Below are positions 1 to 29,800 of a DNA stretch of 64,000 nt, one piece after another. The stretch's first letter is position 1; every line of letters starts with the position of its first letter. The notes under the pieces are model-generated. The model saw only the letters and a program-made list of their open reading frames with translations, made no database searches and was not told the origin of the DNA. Location: assembly GCA_963576475.1 (NCBI GenBank), contig OY754972.1, positions 13,318,811 through 13,382,810 on the forward strand. The letters are read 5' to 3'. Position numbers and translations under genes: made by a program. This stretch comes from Molanna angustata (Eukaryota; Arthropoda; Insecta; Trichoptera; Molannidae).

Positions 1-1492
1 GAAACAATATCAATGGTCATTTCCTTACTGACGAGCTTACAGCAATGAAAAATACATGAAATGCAAGTGATAATTTAAACCTTACACCTATTGAGAATTC
101 ATATGATATAGATAATAAATTTTGAAAATGACTCAACATGACTTTTATTTAATTACTATGTATGTACTGATATTCTGTATTAATTTTAATAAACGGTGTA
201 AAAATATATAATACAGTTTAGGAATATCATCATAACATAACACAACAGAGTATGTATTTATTATTAATGTATGTATGTATGTATGTAATTACCAAGCATA
301 CAAACTAGTCACAAATTGACCCATATACAATGCTGCAATTGCATATTATATCACAGACATATTCATTTCCAAATACTTATTACTCTTTGGACAATAGAGG
401 ATATAATTTATTGTACTCACTTGGGGCACTTGATAAAGATAAATTTAACTTTGATTCTGTCGCACAAGCGCACACACACATACAACCTCCTGCTGGCAAA
501 TGATACACTTTGCTCACAATCAATACAATATGTATACCTACCGACAAAGCAGGTACACCATATTATATATTATTTTCTGCTAATTCAATAAGTTAACTAA
601 ATTTTACACCATTCTCTTTCATTTCTTCTCTACCTTATAATAAAACTTCTTCATTGCACTCATTGCACTTGTTAAATAATTGTCTTAACTCTGAACGTCG
701 CCACCACTCACTTCTTGTATATATCAATAAATACTTGAAAAATTATATAAACCCCATATAAAATACTTCTTCTATATGTTTCGTGCATTTCAAACAGCAT
801 ACAGACAAACAAAATGGCACCCGGAATATATTGGGGTACCGTATCAACTACGCTAATTTATACCAACAGTAAATCAGTATTACATCGTAAGGTTAACACT
901 TGACTACATAGAGCTGCGCTTGTCATACCTGTATTACATTAATTATTTTCTTTTCACAGGTAACATTTTACCCTTCATAAGGATATATTTTCCTTATTTT
1001 TTGTAAGTGCGCGCATTACAATATATATTATTATTATTATTATATTACCAAACCATAAAATAAGAAAAACAGTGCACGTTCACCACCAATAATCATATTA
1101 ATACACATATAATTCAAATTAAACATAAAACATACAAGGTGATGATGGTGACATCACTTTGGTACATCACCATCACAAGCAATCAATCAATCAATATAAG
1201 AAAAGCACTTAACTAATGGGAGATTCCAACTTACTAATGGAATGACAGACACTCGCAATAATAATAAATTCAACATTAGTAACACAAAGTAACACATATG
1301 TCTCTCTTCAAAGTAGTTCAGTATATAAATATAACAATCTCATAGAATAGTTCTCAACTTATATAATACAAAGAAACAAGAGAATAGACTTTCTTTAATA
1401 TAGTACCAAATACACAATAATGTTTGTAATAAAAGAAGGAGACTAGAGAAGGGTCACTCCATTATGAGTGGAATCAATGCCAATGTGTTCAA
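1..1492. other. Rm62 3' UTR and flanking sequence
   Basis: AT-rich sequence downstream of the Rm62 stop with no coding signal on either strand. It contains short TATG repeats (about 264-286), TTA repeats (about 1030-1045) and several AATAAA-like hexamers on the minus strand. Part of it must be Rm62 3' UTR, but I cannot place the cleavage site. Confidence 0.4.
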
Positions 1493-19907
<18,415 letters not shown>

Positions 19908-20289
19908 CGTGCAAGAGGACTAGCGACAAGTCAAACACCAATGGCTTCGGACCTACGACAAAGAAAGCATGTTTTAGACGAAAATTCTACAATAAAAAAA
20001 TATAGGGCATACACCTAACCTAAATTTATATCATAAATTACAGAGAAACCAACCTCTCGGAAAACGAGAGAAGATAATATATTTTTTATAGTCCTATCAT
20101 TCACGGATTTCCTCGCGTCCAACTCTTACGGCGAACAAAACGATAATGGCGGAGAAACGGAACTAGGCGTACCAATTCTACAAATAAATCAGTGCGACAA
20201 CATAAACATTATAACGAACACAAGACAATGTTGCTATAAACAAAATATTCGGTCGTGGAATTTGATATAAAAAGGATGGGAAGAAATAT

Positions 20290-20494
20290 ATTTGTCCCAC
20301 GATGGGACGCGAAATTGATAACTGAAGAGGCTGAAAAAAATACTTGTCCCACGTTGGGACGTGAAATTGATGTATAAAAAACGCCGAGAAGAATACTGAT
20401 CCCACGTTGAGTTGCGCCAAATTGATAACTTAAGATGCTGAAAAAAAATACGGCTCCACATTTGAACGCACCAAATTGATATCGCGTGGGGCCA
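20290..20494 (-). repeat. Minisatellite of about 53 bp units, PBS-like
   Basis: Four diverged units begin near 20297, 20347, 20400 and 20453. Read on the minus strand, a well-kept part is AATTTGGCG/ACGTCCCAACGTGGGAC-like, followed by a T-rich stretch with TCAGC. The core is close to the tRNA-Lys-complementary primer binding site of some retroelements (TGGCGCCCAACGTGGG type). This suggests the leader of a minus-strand LTR element; see the next entry. Confidence 0.5.
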
Positions 20495-20497
20495 AAT

Positions 20498-22370
20498 TGT
20501 TATAAAAAATTAAAAAACTAAGGTACCTACTGCCTCCCTGACCAGCCAGCTGGTTAAAAATTATTTGACCAGCACCAATTTAGTTATTTTATTTTAATAT
20601 TTTAGTTCCTTTTTTAAATATATAATGCAACTTGATACCGGCCGGTCAGTCGTCACAAGTGACGTGAACGAGAAAAATCCGACGCCCGACGCCCCTATAT
20701 GACGTGCGGGTATTTTCGGGTACCTACCCAAAATACCGCGTGATGAGACCTCTCGTCTACCACGAGGAAACATCAAGCCAAGGTGTGGGGAAGAAAATGA
20801 GGGCGACACTTAAAAATTGTTTTAGTACGGCGCTTTTTTACTTATAATATTCACAAATGGTCCATGGCAAAAAAAATAATTAAATAAAAACAACAGACGA
20901 TAAAACAGAAACACGTGGCATCTACCGAAACGAACTGTCAAACACACGCGAACACACGAAAAGATGCCGACCAGAATATACCGTCCCAGAGTACAGCGAC
21001 ATCCTTCCTCCAGGCATGTCACTGTCTTCCACGTGGTGACTGTAGTTTGGCGGGGCCCAGCCTCTGCGTCAGGCTAGCAGGTCTTCCTCGTGTCCGGCAT
21101 GGTTTCTTCTTCTCCTCCTGATCTCCTCCTCCAGACCGTCACCCATGGCTGGCTCTGTGCCCCACGGCACGCTATGACGGCGCATCTCGACAGAGGTGGC
21201 ATACCAACTGGGGCCTCACCGGAGGCGAACCGACGCCCCAGACGACACGGATTGCCCCTCGTGGTCCAATCTGCGAGCCGCCGCGTTCCCTACGCGGTGG
21301 CCCCACACTGCGCTCTGCCTCCAACTTCCTGTCCTGTTGATGCCCTCATCTTGGTTCTGGGGCACCATCAGCGTCCATGCGCGTGATGGGTCCTGTCAAA
21401 AGAAGCTCCTGCGTCGTAGAAAATATGGCCGCCATCGGGAGCACGTGTCGACCGATGACGGCGTCACACCAAACCGTCCGTCGTCCACCAGAGTTGAACG
21501 CCAAGAGAGCGCGTGCCATAGCGCGTGCTAGCTGCTAGCTGCAAGTTTCGTTGCTCGCCCGCAACGAGCGCTAGCTGCTTTTAGAAATGTTGCCGTGGAA
21601 AAAAAATTAAAATATTGTTTTTCGGCAAAATTTATTCTCGGGCATAACACGCGGGAACCAGCATTAATTTTTGGGGGAATAATAATTTTATTTTTTTATT
21701 GCTTGGGATAATTTTTTTATGAAATGGCAACATTTTGTTTTGTCAGCTGAGATAAGAAACGAAAGAAAAAAGGCGCGCAGAGTTTTGCCGCGTGTGGGAA
21801 AATTCAAAATTTAAAAAGAGGAACAATTCTTTTTAGCTTCAATTTCTTTCAAAGTCTGGCCGTGCCGCCAGCAGTCGATTTTTAACAGATAACTTCTCGT
21901 CTCAAGTCCGGTGCCCCAGGGCCGGCAATAATTTTTATTGTTTTTTTTTCTACCCTACGAAAAGAAGAAAGCTCTAACTTGAGCCAAGCCTGGTGCAGCT
22001 GGCTGGGTTTAATCCTGAGACTGCAGCCTTGGCTGAACCGTAGAGGCCTTTGCGCGTTTCGGCGAGTCGCCTGCCAGGGTTTCGTCCGAAGGATTCCCTC
22101 GGTCGGGCTGTGCCACCTAGGTGTTCCCATCGGCTCTAAGCCAACTATAAGTTTTCTTCTTTGCATACGTTGGGCTGGACACGGACCTTCCCAGTGGCTG
22201 AGGACGTCCACCGACCCGTAGTGTCAACGCAGACTACGCCAGGTGGGCTGTCGATCCACCACCATCGACAGGGGTCCAAGCTGGGAGACCACGTCCTCAC
22301 GGTGAGTGGCCTTTAATATTCTCTTACCTTGGTCCAGTTAGTATTAACAGTTTATCCGAGGGGAGTGACA
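20498..22370 (-). mobile_element. Candidate LTR of a truncated retroelement (GC-rich block)
   Basis: On the minus strand the block would begin TGTCACTCCCC (22370) and end TTTTTTATAACA (20498), i.e. TG...CA, followed after a few bases by TGGCCCCACGCG (20494-20483), a PBS-like sequence. The block is far more GC-rich than its surroundings. Several overlapping open frames here look like by-products of base composition. No gag/pol internal region is present and no second LTR is visible, so it would be a truncated copy. The alternative is an unrelated GC-rich intergenic block. Confidence 0.3.
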
Positions 22371-22514
22371 CCTTAAGACGACGCTTCACGTCGTCCCTAG
22401 CTCCACCTTAACTGCACACGTCATTGTGTTTTCCGTGAAACGCGGTCCAAAACTATTATTTCTTATTTCGCATTTCATATTTAAAAGCTTTGTAAACAAC
22501 TTGAATATTTTAAA

Positions 22515-22682
22515 ATGCCACGTCGATGTTGTGTCACTTCATGTGGTTCGAAGGAATCAATCAAATCAATACAACGGCAATTTTGTTTTCCGTCAATACG
22601 AGATTGTTGTAGATTGATAAAGTGGATTTCCGCGCGTGGAAATATTCATCTTCTCAGAAAAGATTTAGCAAATTTCATTTAA
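22515..22682 (+). pseudogene. THAP-like zinc-finger fragment
   Basis: Short 55-residue frame beginning MPRRCCVTSCGSK and containing CFPSIRDCCRLIKWISARGN. The N-terminal MPxxCxxxxC and the FP...W pattern are those of the first half of a THAP DNA-binding domain. The closing C-x2-H pair is missing before the stop. It is either a broken transposase/THAP gene remnant or a first exon whose continuation I cannot find. Confidence 0.4.
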
Positions 22683-22834
22683 ATAAGACAATATGATATT
22701 GTGGTATGATTTGGCATTTATATTTCATATTATATTATTTTATAAATGTCGAGTAATACGTTATAATAAACACCATTGTTCATTACAATTGTCTTTTCTT
22801 TTTAACCTAATAATTTTTGTATGTGAATTTTACT

Positions 22835-22920
22835 TCCTTCTTGCAGTGTTTCTCATAATGGTTGAATAATATAAGCATATTATACAATTTCAACCATTAT
22901 AAGAAATAACTGCAAGGAGG
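22835..22920. repeat. Imperfect hairpin
   Basis: Arms of about 30 bp (TTCCTTCTTGCAGTGTTTCT and its inverse ending AACTGCAAGGAGG) share ATAATGGTTGAA. The intervening loop is about 20 bp. Probably a small MITE relic. Confidence 0.55.
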
Positions 22921-23600
22921 CAATATTCGAATAAATAAATAAATAAAGTCGAATTTAGCCCCCCCCCCTATAGGCCTAGCCCCGCCTATGCCCCGCCTCT
23001 TAATGAGCTTTTGTACGGTTTAATAGATGGCAGTAAGCAGTATTGTTATGTTGCCAACTTCAAGTTGGTTCAGAAGTTGGTACAATCAATGTATGGTGGC
23101 TTGCGTTCTTTAGTTAGTGTGTTCTATGACTCACTTTTTGCACTGAGTACTATCTAGTATATTATATGAAAATCTATGATTATATTAAAATCTATAAGTA
23201 CTTTTTTTCTATGGATAGAAGTGAACTGTGAAGAGTGAGTTTGACGTTTCTGTGACAATTCGTCCGATTTGATTCGAAACACAATTCGAAATTCGAAAGT
23301 TCGGCTCGACTGGCAGTTTAATTAATATAAAAATAATGATTTGTGATAAAGATAAGCATTATCAGTGAAAAACGAAAACGATATTTATGCTGTGATACTG
23401 CCTACTGTGATTCTAGAATTATGTTGTACTCGAATTGTTTCTTATCAAAATTAATCGTTCCTTTATTTATATTTTGACACGTATTAAATTAATTGAGAAG
23501 GATGTATTTTTTCACTCCTATTTTTATTATGTGTGTTAGATTATTGTGCCGAAAGCTGTAATATTTTTCATAAATTATAAACTTTTAGTATAAACCAAAA
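22921..23600. other. Presumed 5' region of the PAPS transporter gene
   Basis: Begins with an ATAA run and a C9 tract (22960-22970), then mixed sequence without coding signal up to the ATG at 23601. The promoter and 5' UTR of the transporter should lie here, but no element is decisive. Confidence 0.35.
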
Positions 23601-23893
23601 ATGCAAACAAAAACATTAGTGGATATCCCAGAAAACCCCGACCCGAATCTTCGTGAAAAAGATGAATTAAAAATACTATGTTTAGATTTATCGTCTTATA
23701 GTAAATCTGTTCAATTTTTCACTTGTTGTGTTGCTGTATTTATTTTTTATCTTGCCTATGGCTACTTACAAGAACTCATTTTTACCCTTGATGGATTCAA
23801 ACCATTCGGGTGGTATTTAACACTTGTGCAATTCTTTTATTATTCAATTTTTGGATGGTTGGAAACAAGATGTAAAAGAATTGTTTCTAGAAG
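23601..23893 (+). CDS. Papst2: Papst2 exon 1: start and first membrane segments
   Basis: ATG preceded by ACCAAAA. About 30 polar residues, then a hydrophobic segment (FFTCCVAVFIFYLAYGYL) and a second one ending near FFYYSIFGWLETRCKR. Donor AGAAG|GTAACA. Ends in phase 2. Confidence 0.9.
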
Positions 23894-26800
23894 GTAACAA
23901 TTCTATATGAAGTTATTTTGAATAAAAATGCTTGATGAAATTCCATTTTGATTTATATTATCTTAAAAAATATAAGTTAATAAAAACACTTTAATAACAA
24001 TTGCAATGTAAAGAAAATTGTATCCTTTGGTAACTAAGCTAAAGCTATAAATTTTTCTTTACTATAAATTTTGTTTACTTCATTCAAACCTAAATTTTAA
24101 TTTTCTCAAAAATTACTATACATACCTATACTCAAAATTATATTTTATTTATTTTTATTTTTTGTGAGTGGAAAAGACAGACAGACTGAAAAAATGAAGG
24201 GCAGAAGGGAAAGACAGTTGAACAGAATGGGATAGACAAGACAGACGAGATAGAAACACACACATGAATGCTTTCTTTATTTTAAATTTTTCTGGTAAAT
24301 ATCCTGAAAATAGTTTGTACTCGACAAGTGACAAGTGATACCTTAATAAATTGAATGGATGACAAAATAATGTTAATTCTGAATTATTGTGTAATATTTT
24401 TTTTCTTTAAATAATATGAGCATTATTTTTGCAGGATTCCTATAAGAACATATTTTATTTTAGCAGTATTGACACTCGGTACAATGGGTTTCTCAAATGC
24501 TTCTCTGGGTTACTTGAATTATCCTACACAAGTAATATTCAAATGTTGCAAGCTTGTCCCCGTACTCATAGGAAGTGTTTTGATTCAAGGGAAAAAGTAT
24601 GGATTTTTTGATTACTTTGCTGCAGTTTGTATGTGTGTGGGACTCACATTTTTTATCTTGGGTAAGAATATTTCAATAAAAATCATCACATAATAAACCG
24701 AGTATTTATATGTAAAAAAATATCCCAGTCATTTTGGGTGAATTAATGAAAACTTGTTGGCGAACAAATATTGCAAGATAATTTTAACCTGCTATGTAAA
24801 TGGGCGCATGATGTTGGTCTTGTAATGAACGCACAGAAAACTAAAGCAATGCATATCAACGCTTGAAAGGAAAAATCGACTAAGCGACATGTAGGCAATT
24901 TTACAGGAGAGCCATTTAAAGTTAGTAATTTTGAAAAAAAAATCATTGTAATTTATTGTATTCGCATAATTCCAACGAAATTTAAAAACTGTTTAGACCC
25001 TTTATCATTTGCTATTGATAGATTTCCTATTAGTTGGCTAATTAATAAGTTTATGTCGCTTAGTAATTTTTTCATTAAAATTCCAAACAGGAAAAAATTA
25101 CCAACCAACAAGAAATACTTTATATTAAGTAGGAATAAAGTCTTACATAGATATTTTTTCAGAATTAAAGTGCGGAAAAAATTACCAACCAACATGAAAT
25201 ATTTTATATTAAATAGGAATAAAGTCTTATATAGATATTTTTTCAGAATTAAAGTGCGGAAAAAATGACTAAACAACAATAGCACGTTCTTATGTTCAGG
25301 GTTATGTTGCTTATGCTTCTAGAATAAACTGTATCCAACTGGGAATTTTTAACCAAGATACAAGTTGTAGGTATGTTTCGACCAAAATATTTTTATAATT
25401 TTTTTATAAAAGATAAATAACAAATTTCCAAAGAATCTTAAATCGGACAAAAATAAAAAAACACCTGTTTTATAACCAAAAAATTGTTTATTTTTAAATA
25501 AAAATCGACATAAACTATAACAAAGGAAAAAATACCTGTGTATTATTTATTATATATAGGTATTCGCTATAAAAGACATTATATCAAAAATAAAAATAAT
25601 TGAAATTGTAAATATTGGTAACGAAGTATAATATCTAGTACCTACTCATTATACCGCTATGTATGTATTTAGTTATAAGCCCTGTAAATAACATAAGTAC
25701 CATACTTACAAACACAATTTACAAATAAATGGTCGTTGATTATTCAGGCTTCTTACATTTCCGTCTTTTAAGATATCATTCATGCCATCCTTTTCTAGGG
25801 CAACCCCTGATATTCACTCCATCTCCTACACCTTTGTATTCTTTTGTTTAATATAATATGTATTTAAAATTAATTAATTATAACATGTATTTAAACGACT
25901 AATTCACAAACTAATGCAATTTGAATTTGTACATAAGTTAAAAAATATTTTTTCGTGAATGGATAAAACTTATCATTAACATAACGTATATCATATACTT
26001 TATAATAGAACAAAGTATGTATAGGTAGATACTTTTTGTATCGGAATTATAACAGGAAAATAGGCAGATAAATTATTATAAAAATAACGACACAATGTCA
26101 GGTACCTACATATAAAATTAAAAAAATAGTAAATCGTATTTTTGGTAATAAATTGAGATCACACATTCACATTAAACATGACATTAGACTAAGTACCCAA
26201 GTTTATATAAGTATAGGAAAAAATATGTTTTTAAATTCTTATCCAATTAAACACTTAAAACTAATTCAAAACAGTTCAATAATTTTTAAAATTGGAATGC
26301 ACTGAAGAAAAATATTATTGATAGCAAAATGTCAGTCTTGAAATAAATTAAGTCTTATCAGTTTCCACATCTTCAACGTCTGATTCAGGCAATGTGTCTT
26401 TTAATGTTAAAGAATTTGGAATGGTGGTATACTCATGTTGGAAATAAGCGGGGATAACTTTGTCCTAACAAAGTTTAATTAAACCGTCATATTTTGGTTT
26501 TGATATTGGTAGAAGATATCGATAGCATGGCATAAGAGGTAGTTTAGTTTTCGACTGAACTCGATTTCACTGGATTTGTTAATTGTATATTTGACATAAA
26601 TTTTTGTAGGCTTATTTTTCTTGAATGTAGCAATCCTAATTTTTCTAATTTTTCCCGTCAAATTACCCTTGAAATATTTATCAGCAAAAGAGTCCCATTT
26701 ATAAAAATCTTCATAACTTGCTTTTTCAACCTCATATGGAAAAGGGTCCTTTCTTGCCGTGGCAAACACAGTGTACCACTGCGACGGTGCATATATGATA

Positions 26801-29800
26801 GTTTTCTTGAAGTTTGCTTCTATTACTGCATGGACACTATCAACGGGCATGTATGTGTGACCAGTCAGTAAATAATTTACTTGAATTGTTTCAAGATTTT
26901 GACATATTTGTAAAGTTGAGTGTATCATCGCTAAAACTATCCGGTTCCGATTTTGGCCTGGGCAGCAGTCACAGTAAAGGAGTAAGTTTTTAATGTCGCC
27001 TCTCTCATCTACAGACAAGTTTTTAATGTCGCCTCTCTCATCTACAGACTTAATGTATTTTTGTAGAATACTGGCGATTTCATTGGCTCCTCTTTTCCCA
27101 TTGCTTTCGTCCCAATAGAAACAAAATACTTTGCGTGTACCATTCTCGTAAAAACACAAGTTGTATACCGCTAATTTACGCGAATAATATAATAGCATAG
27201 ATTCGCCATGAGGAGTATTCAAGACCTTATCCAGGTCAAAACTCACAAATAGTGTGCTGGAATCACTTTTATGAATATTTTTATGAGCGAAGAAGCGATC
27301 ATAGCTTTCATTTTTCTCAATCTCATGAGCTGCTTTCTCTGCCATTTTTGCTGTATCGGTGGAATCTAACTTAACATCACTCTTAACACTACGCACGGGA
27401 GGCACAACTACCATTATAATTAAAATTTGTTCTCGCAAAAGATATCTAAGCGACAATGATATAACAAAAAAAACAGGTCATATTATCCTAAGCAACATAT
27501 TTGATATTTTATAGAATCAGGAATAAATTACTAACAGACATGTTTTTAGTATATGAAAACTGATAAAAATATCTAAACGCCAAACATAAAATATTCAAGG
27601 AATGGTAAAAATGCGTAAATAAGAAAAAAATACAATTTTCTGAGGGGTAAATCTAACTAACCTAAATAATTTTTTTTCGTGAGATCGGGATAAGACGAAC
27701 AAAAGCCAAAAAAGTATTTATCAAAATCATGTAAAATTTACTAAATACAAAAACTGTTATGGAAAAAAATCCTAAATACATTATTTTTTAAAAAGATAAG
27801 AAAGTTAGTCGCTTGGTCGCCGAAAACTAGTAAAAATGCTCAAAATGAAATATATCTAAGCGACATCAAAAGTCGTCACAGAAGCATGAGAGTAAGGCCA
27901 ATCAACGCGGGATTTTTTGGCGAATCCAATAATGTATATAACTCAATATCGCCCAAACTGTCGCTTAGTCGATTTTTCCTTTCAAGCGTCGATATACATT
28001 CTTCTCATAATAAGTCCTTTCACAAATCAATCTTCATAAACCATGAGCATATCTGCTTACATAAAAATATTGGTATCTATACTTGTGAAAACATTGATTT
28101 TAAGTCAACATATGTATGTTGGACTAATTATTGACAATATAATGAACTGGGGTCCACTTATAGAGAATGTATGTGGAAAGCTACCATAGCATGCAATTTC
28201 TCCATTCTCAAACATAAATTACTATATGCAATAATAAGAACGCTATATTTATAATTAGCAGATAATATCATTAACTATGGACTGAGAAGCTATGCAGGAC
28301 ATACAAAACATATTTAGCAAATATCTATAACCTACAATTAAAACTTTTAAAAATCATAATAAAACAAAAAGTAAATGTATTAGCATCTGGCTACTTACAG
28401 TAGAAATTAATTATTGATGAACTAAAATTTTATCACTCTGGCAACACTGAAATTATTCATGATTGTGTTTTGTCATTCTGCCCCGTTAAGGACATGGCAT
28501 GTATTTATCGAAAATTAAATTCTTTAGTTACTTAATGTTTTAAAATTTTCGGAAATATTGGCAGAAAAATACAAAAATTGGTAAAAGAAAGACTTTGTTA
28601 TAGTGACAATGACTTTTTCCAGGCGACATTATTTATATAAATTATCCATTTATTATTATTATTATTATGACATATTAGAAAAAAAATGCATATAATGAAA
28701 ATTTGGTAATGGGACCTTATATGAACATAATTTTTTTTCCAGATTTTTATAGGGCGTTTTGGTGATTGTGGTAGTATAGTTTACTCAATTTTGCCATAAT
28801 GTGCATATAATAACTTTTTCCAGTAAGCAGACAATGGGCCTGAGTCAAGTTGAAAACGCTTAACGATATCGCCAAACGCTATTTTTTTTTTATGGGATTT
28901 GACGTTTGTTGTAGAATTTTTTTCTACAATAACAAACAACAAACGTCAAATCCCATACAAAAAAAATAGCGTTTGGCGATATCGTTAAGCGTTTTCGATT
29001 TGACTCGGGGGCATTATATTTGGTAGACAGAGAGAGCCGAAAGCTCCACCATAAATGTATATTCTTACACTATCTCATAAATGCACTTGGGTTTTTCAGA
29101 CTGCTATGTTAATTCTCTCAAAACATTTTTGATGTGGTCGTGCCAGTTATTTTGTGGTTGACCTCTGCCTCTCTAACCATTTCATACAGCTCATTGATTC
29201 CAAAATAACAAAGCCAAAATTTTGTAACAATAAAATAATTGTCTACTAATACTAAGGCTAATATGTCTACTAATACTAATATCAAATGTTATTTACATTA
29301 CGTTCTTTTCGTACTGTATTTTGTAAATCTTTTGCACATTCAATATGTGTTTTCTTATATTCACTAATCAAATTTGATATCACATAATGATATCAAATTT
29401 GATTAGTGAATATTATTGGATTTGATTCTATATCACAAAACATTTTAAATTTATTTTATTACTAAGCAATGACATTTATTTCAACTACTTATTTTACTCA
29501 AAACATTGTGAGTAAACTGTGTTTTTATCTTTTTGATGTGGCACCATTTGCTATCATCAACAATCCATATGTATTACATATTATATAGAAATAATAACTT
29601 TGTTTTCTTTTTGTGGTATAATAAATATTATTTTATTGCATTTTTATGGTTGTGTTTTTTAATTATTTGCTTTTAAATGATTCACAAATTTGAGGATAAG
29701 AAAATTGAATATGTTACACAAAACCTTGATATTTTTCTTTTATTTACATTGACTTGATAAATTGGTTCAATTGACAGATTTGTCAATTCAGTAAGATGGG

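Larger units (their letters stand above)
24857..27991 (-). mobile_element. DNA transposon with 33-bp TIRs and a DUF7869-like protein
   Basis: Terminal inverted repeats at 24857-24889 and 27959-27991 match at 32 of 33 positions (outer ends C[A/G]ACGCTTGAAAGG). ATAT flanks both sides (24853-24856, 27992-27995) as a probable 4-bp target duplication. The decamer CTAAGCGACA lies at the inner end of each TIR and recurs at 25053-25062, 27446-27455 and 27856-27865. The only long frame (26479-27456, minus) is described separately. A 25748-25850 LINE piece and an 84-bp tandem duplication (25090-25257) sit inside. A 4-bp duplication is known for Sola-type elements, but I cannot assign the superfamily. 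Confidence 0.8.
24740..28400 (+). mobile_element. Jockey/CR1-like LINE fragment split by a DNA transposon
   Basis: Left part, 24767-24856, reads LQDNFNLLCKWAHDVGLVMN followed by AQKTKAMHI, a reverse-transcriptase segment. Right part, from 27996 to about 28400, continues with YVGLIIDNIMNWGP, then FSILKHKLLYAIIRTLYL and IINYGLRSYAGHTK-like remnants with frameshifts and stops. The two halves are separated by the element at 24857-27991. The LINE itself is old and decayed. Confidence 0.75.

Noticed and set aside
20915..21531. Overlapping plus-strand open frames in the GC-rich block
   Set aside because: Several frames are open at once because of base composition; none has recognisable motifs.
24953..25285. 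110-codon minus-strand frame with internal repeat
   Set aside because: The repeat comes from an 84-bp DNA tandem duplication that is open on both strands; no known protein.
26479..27456. Host gene within Papst2 intron 2
   Set aside because: It lies between inverted repeats with a target duplication and appears N-terminally incomplete, so it is treated as transposon-encoded.
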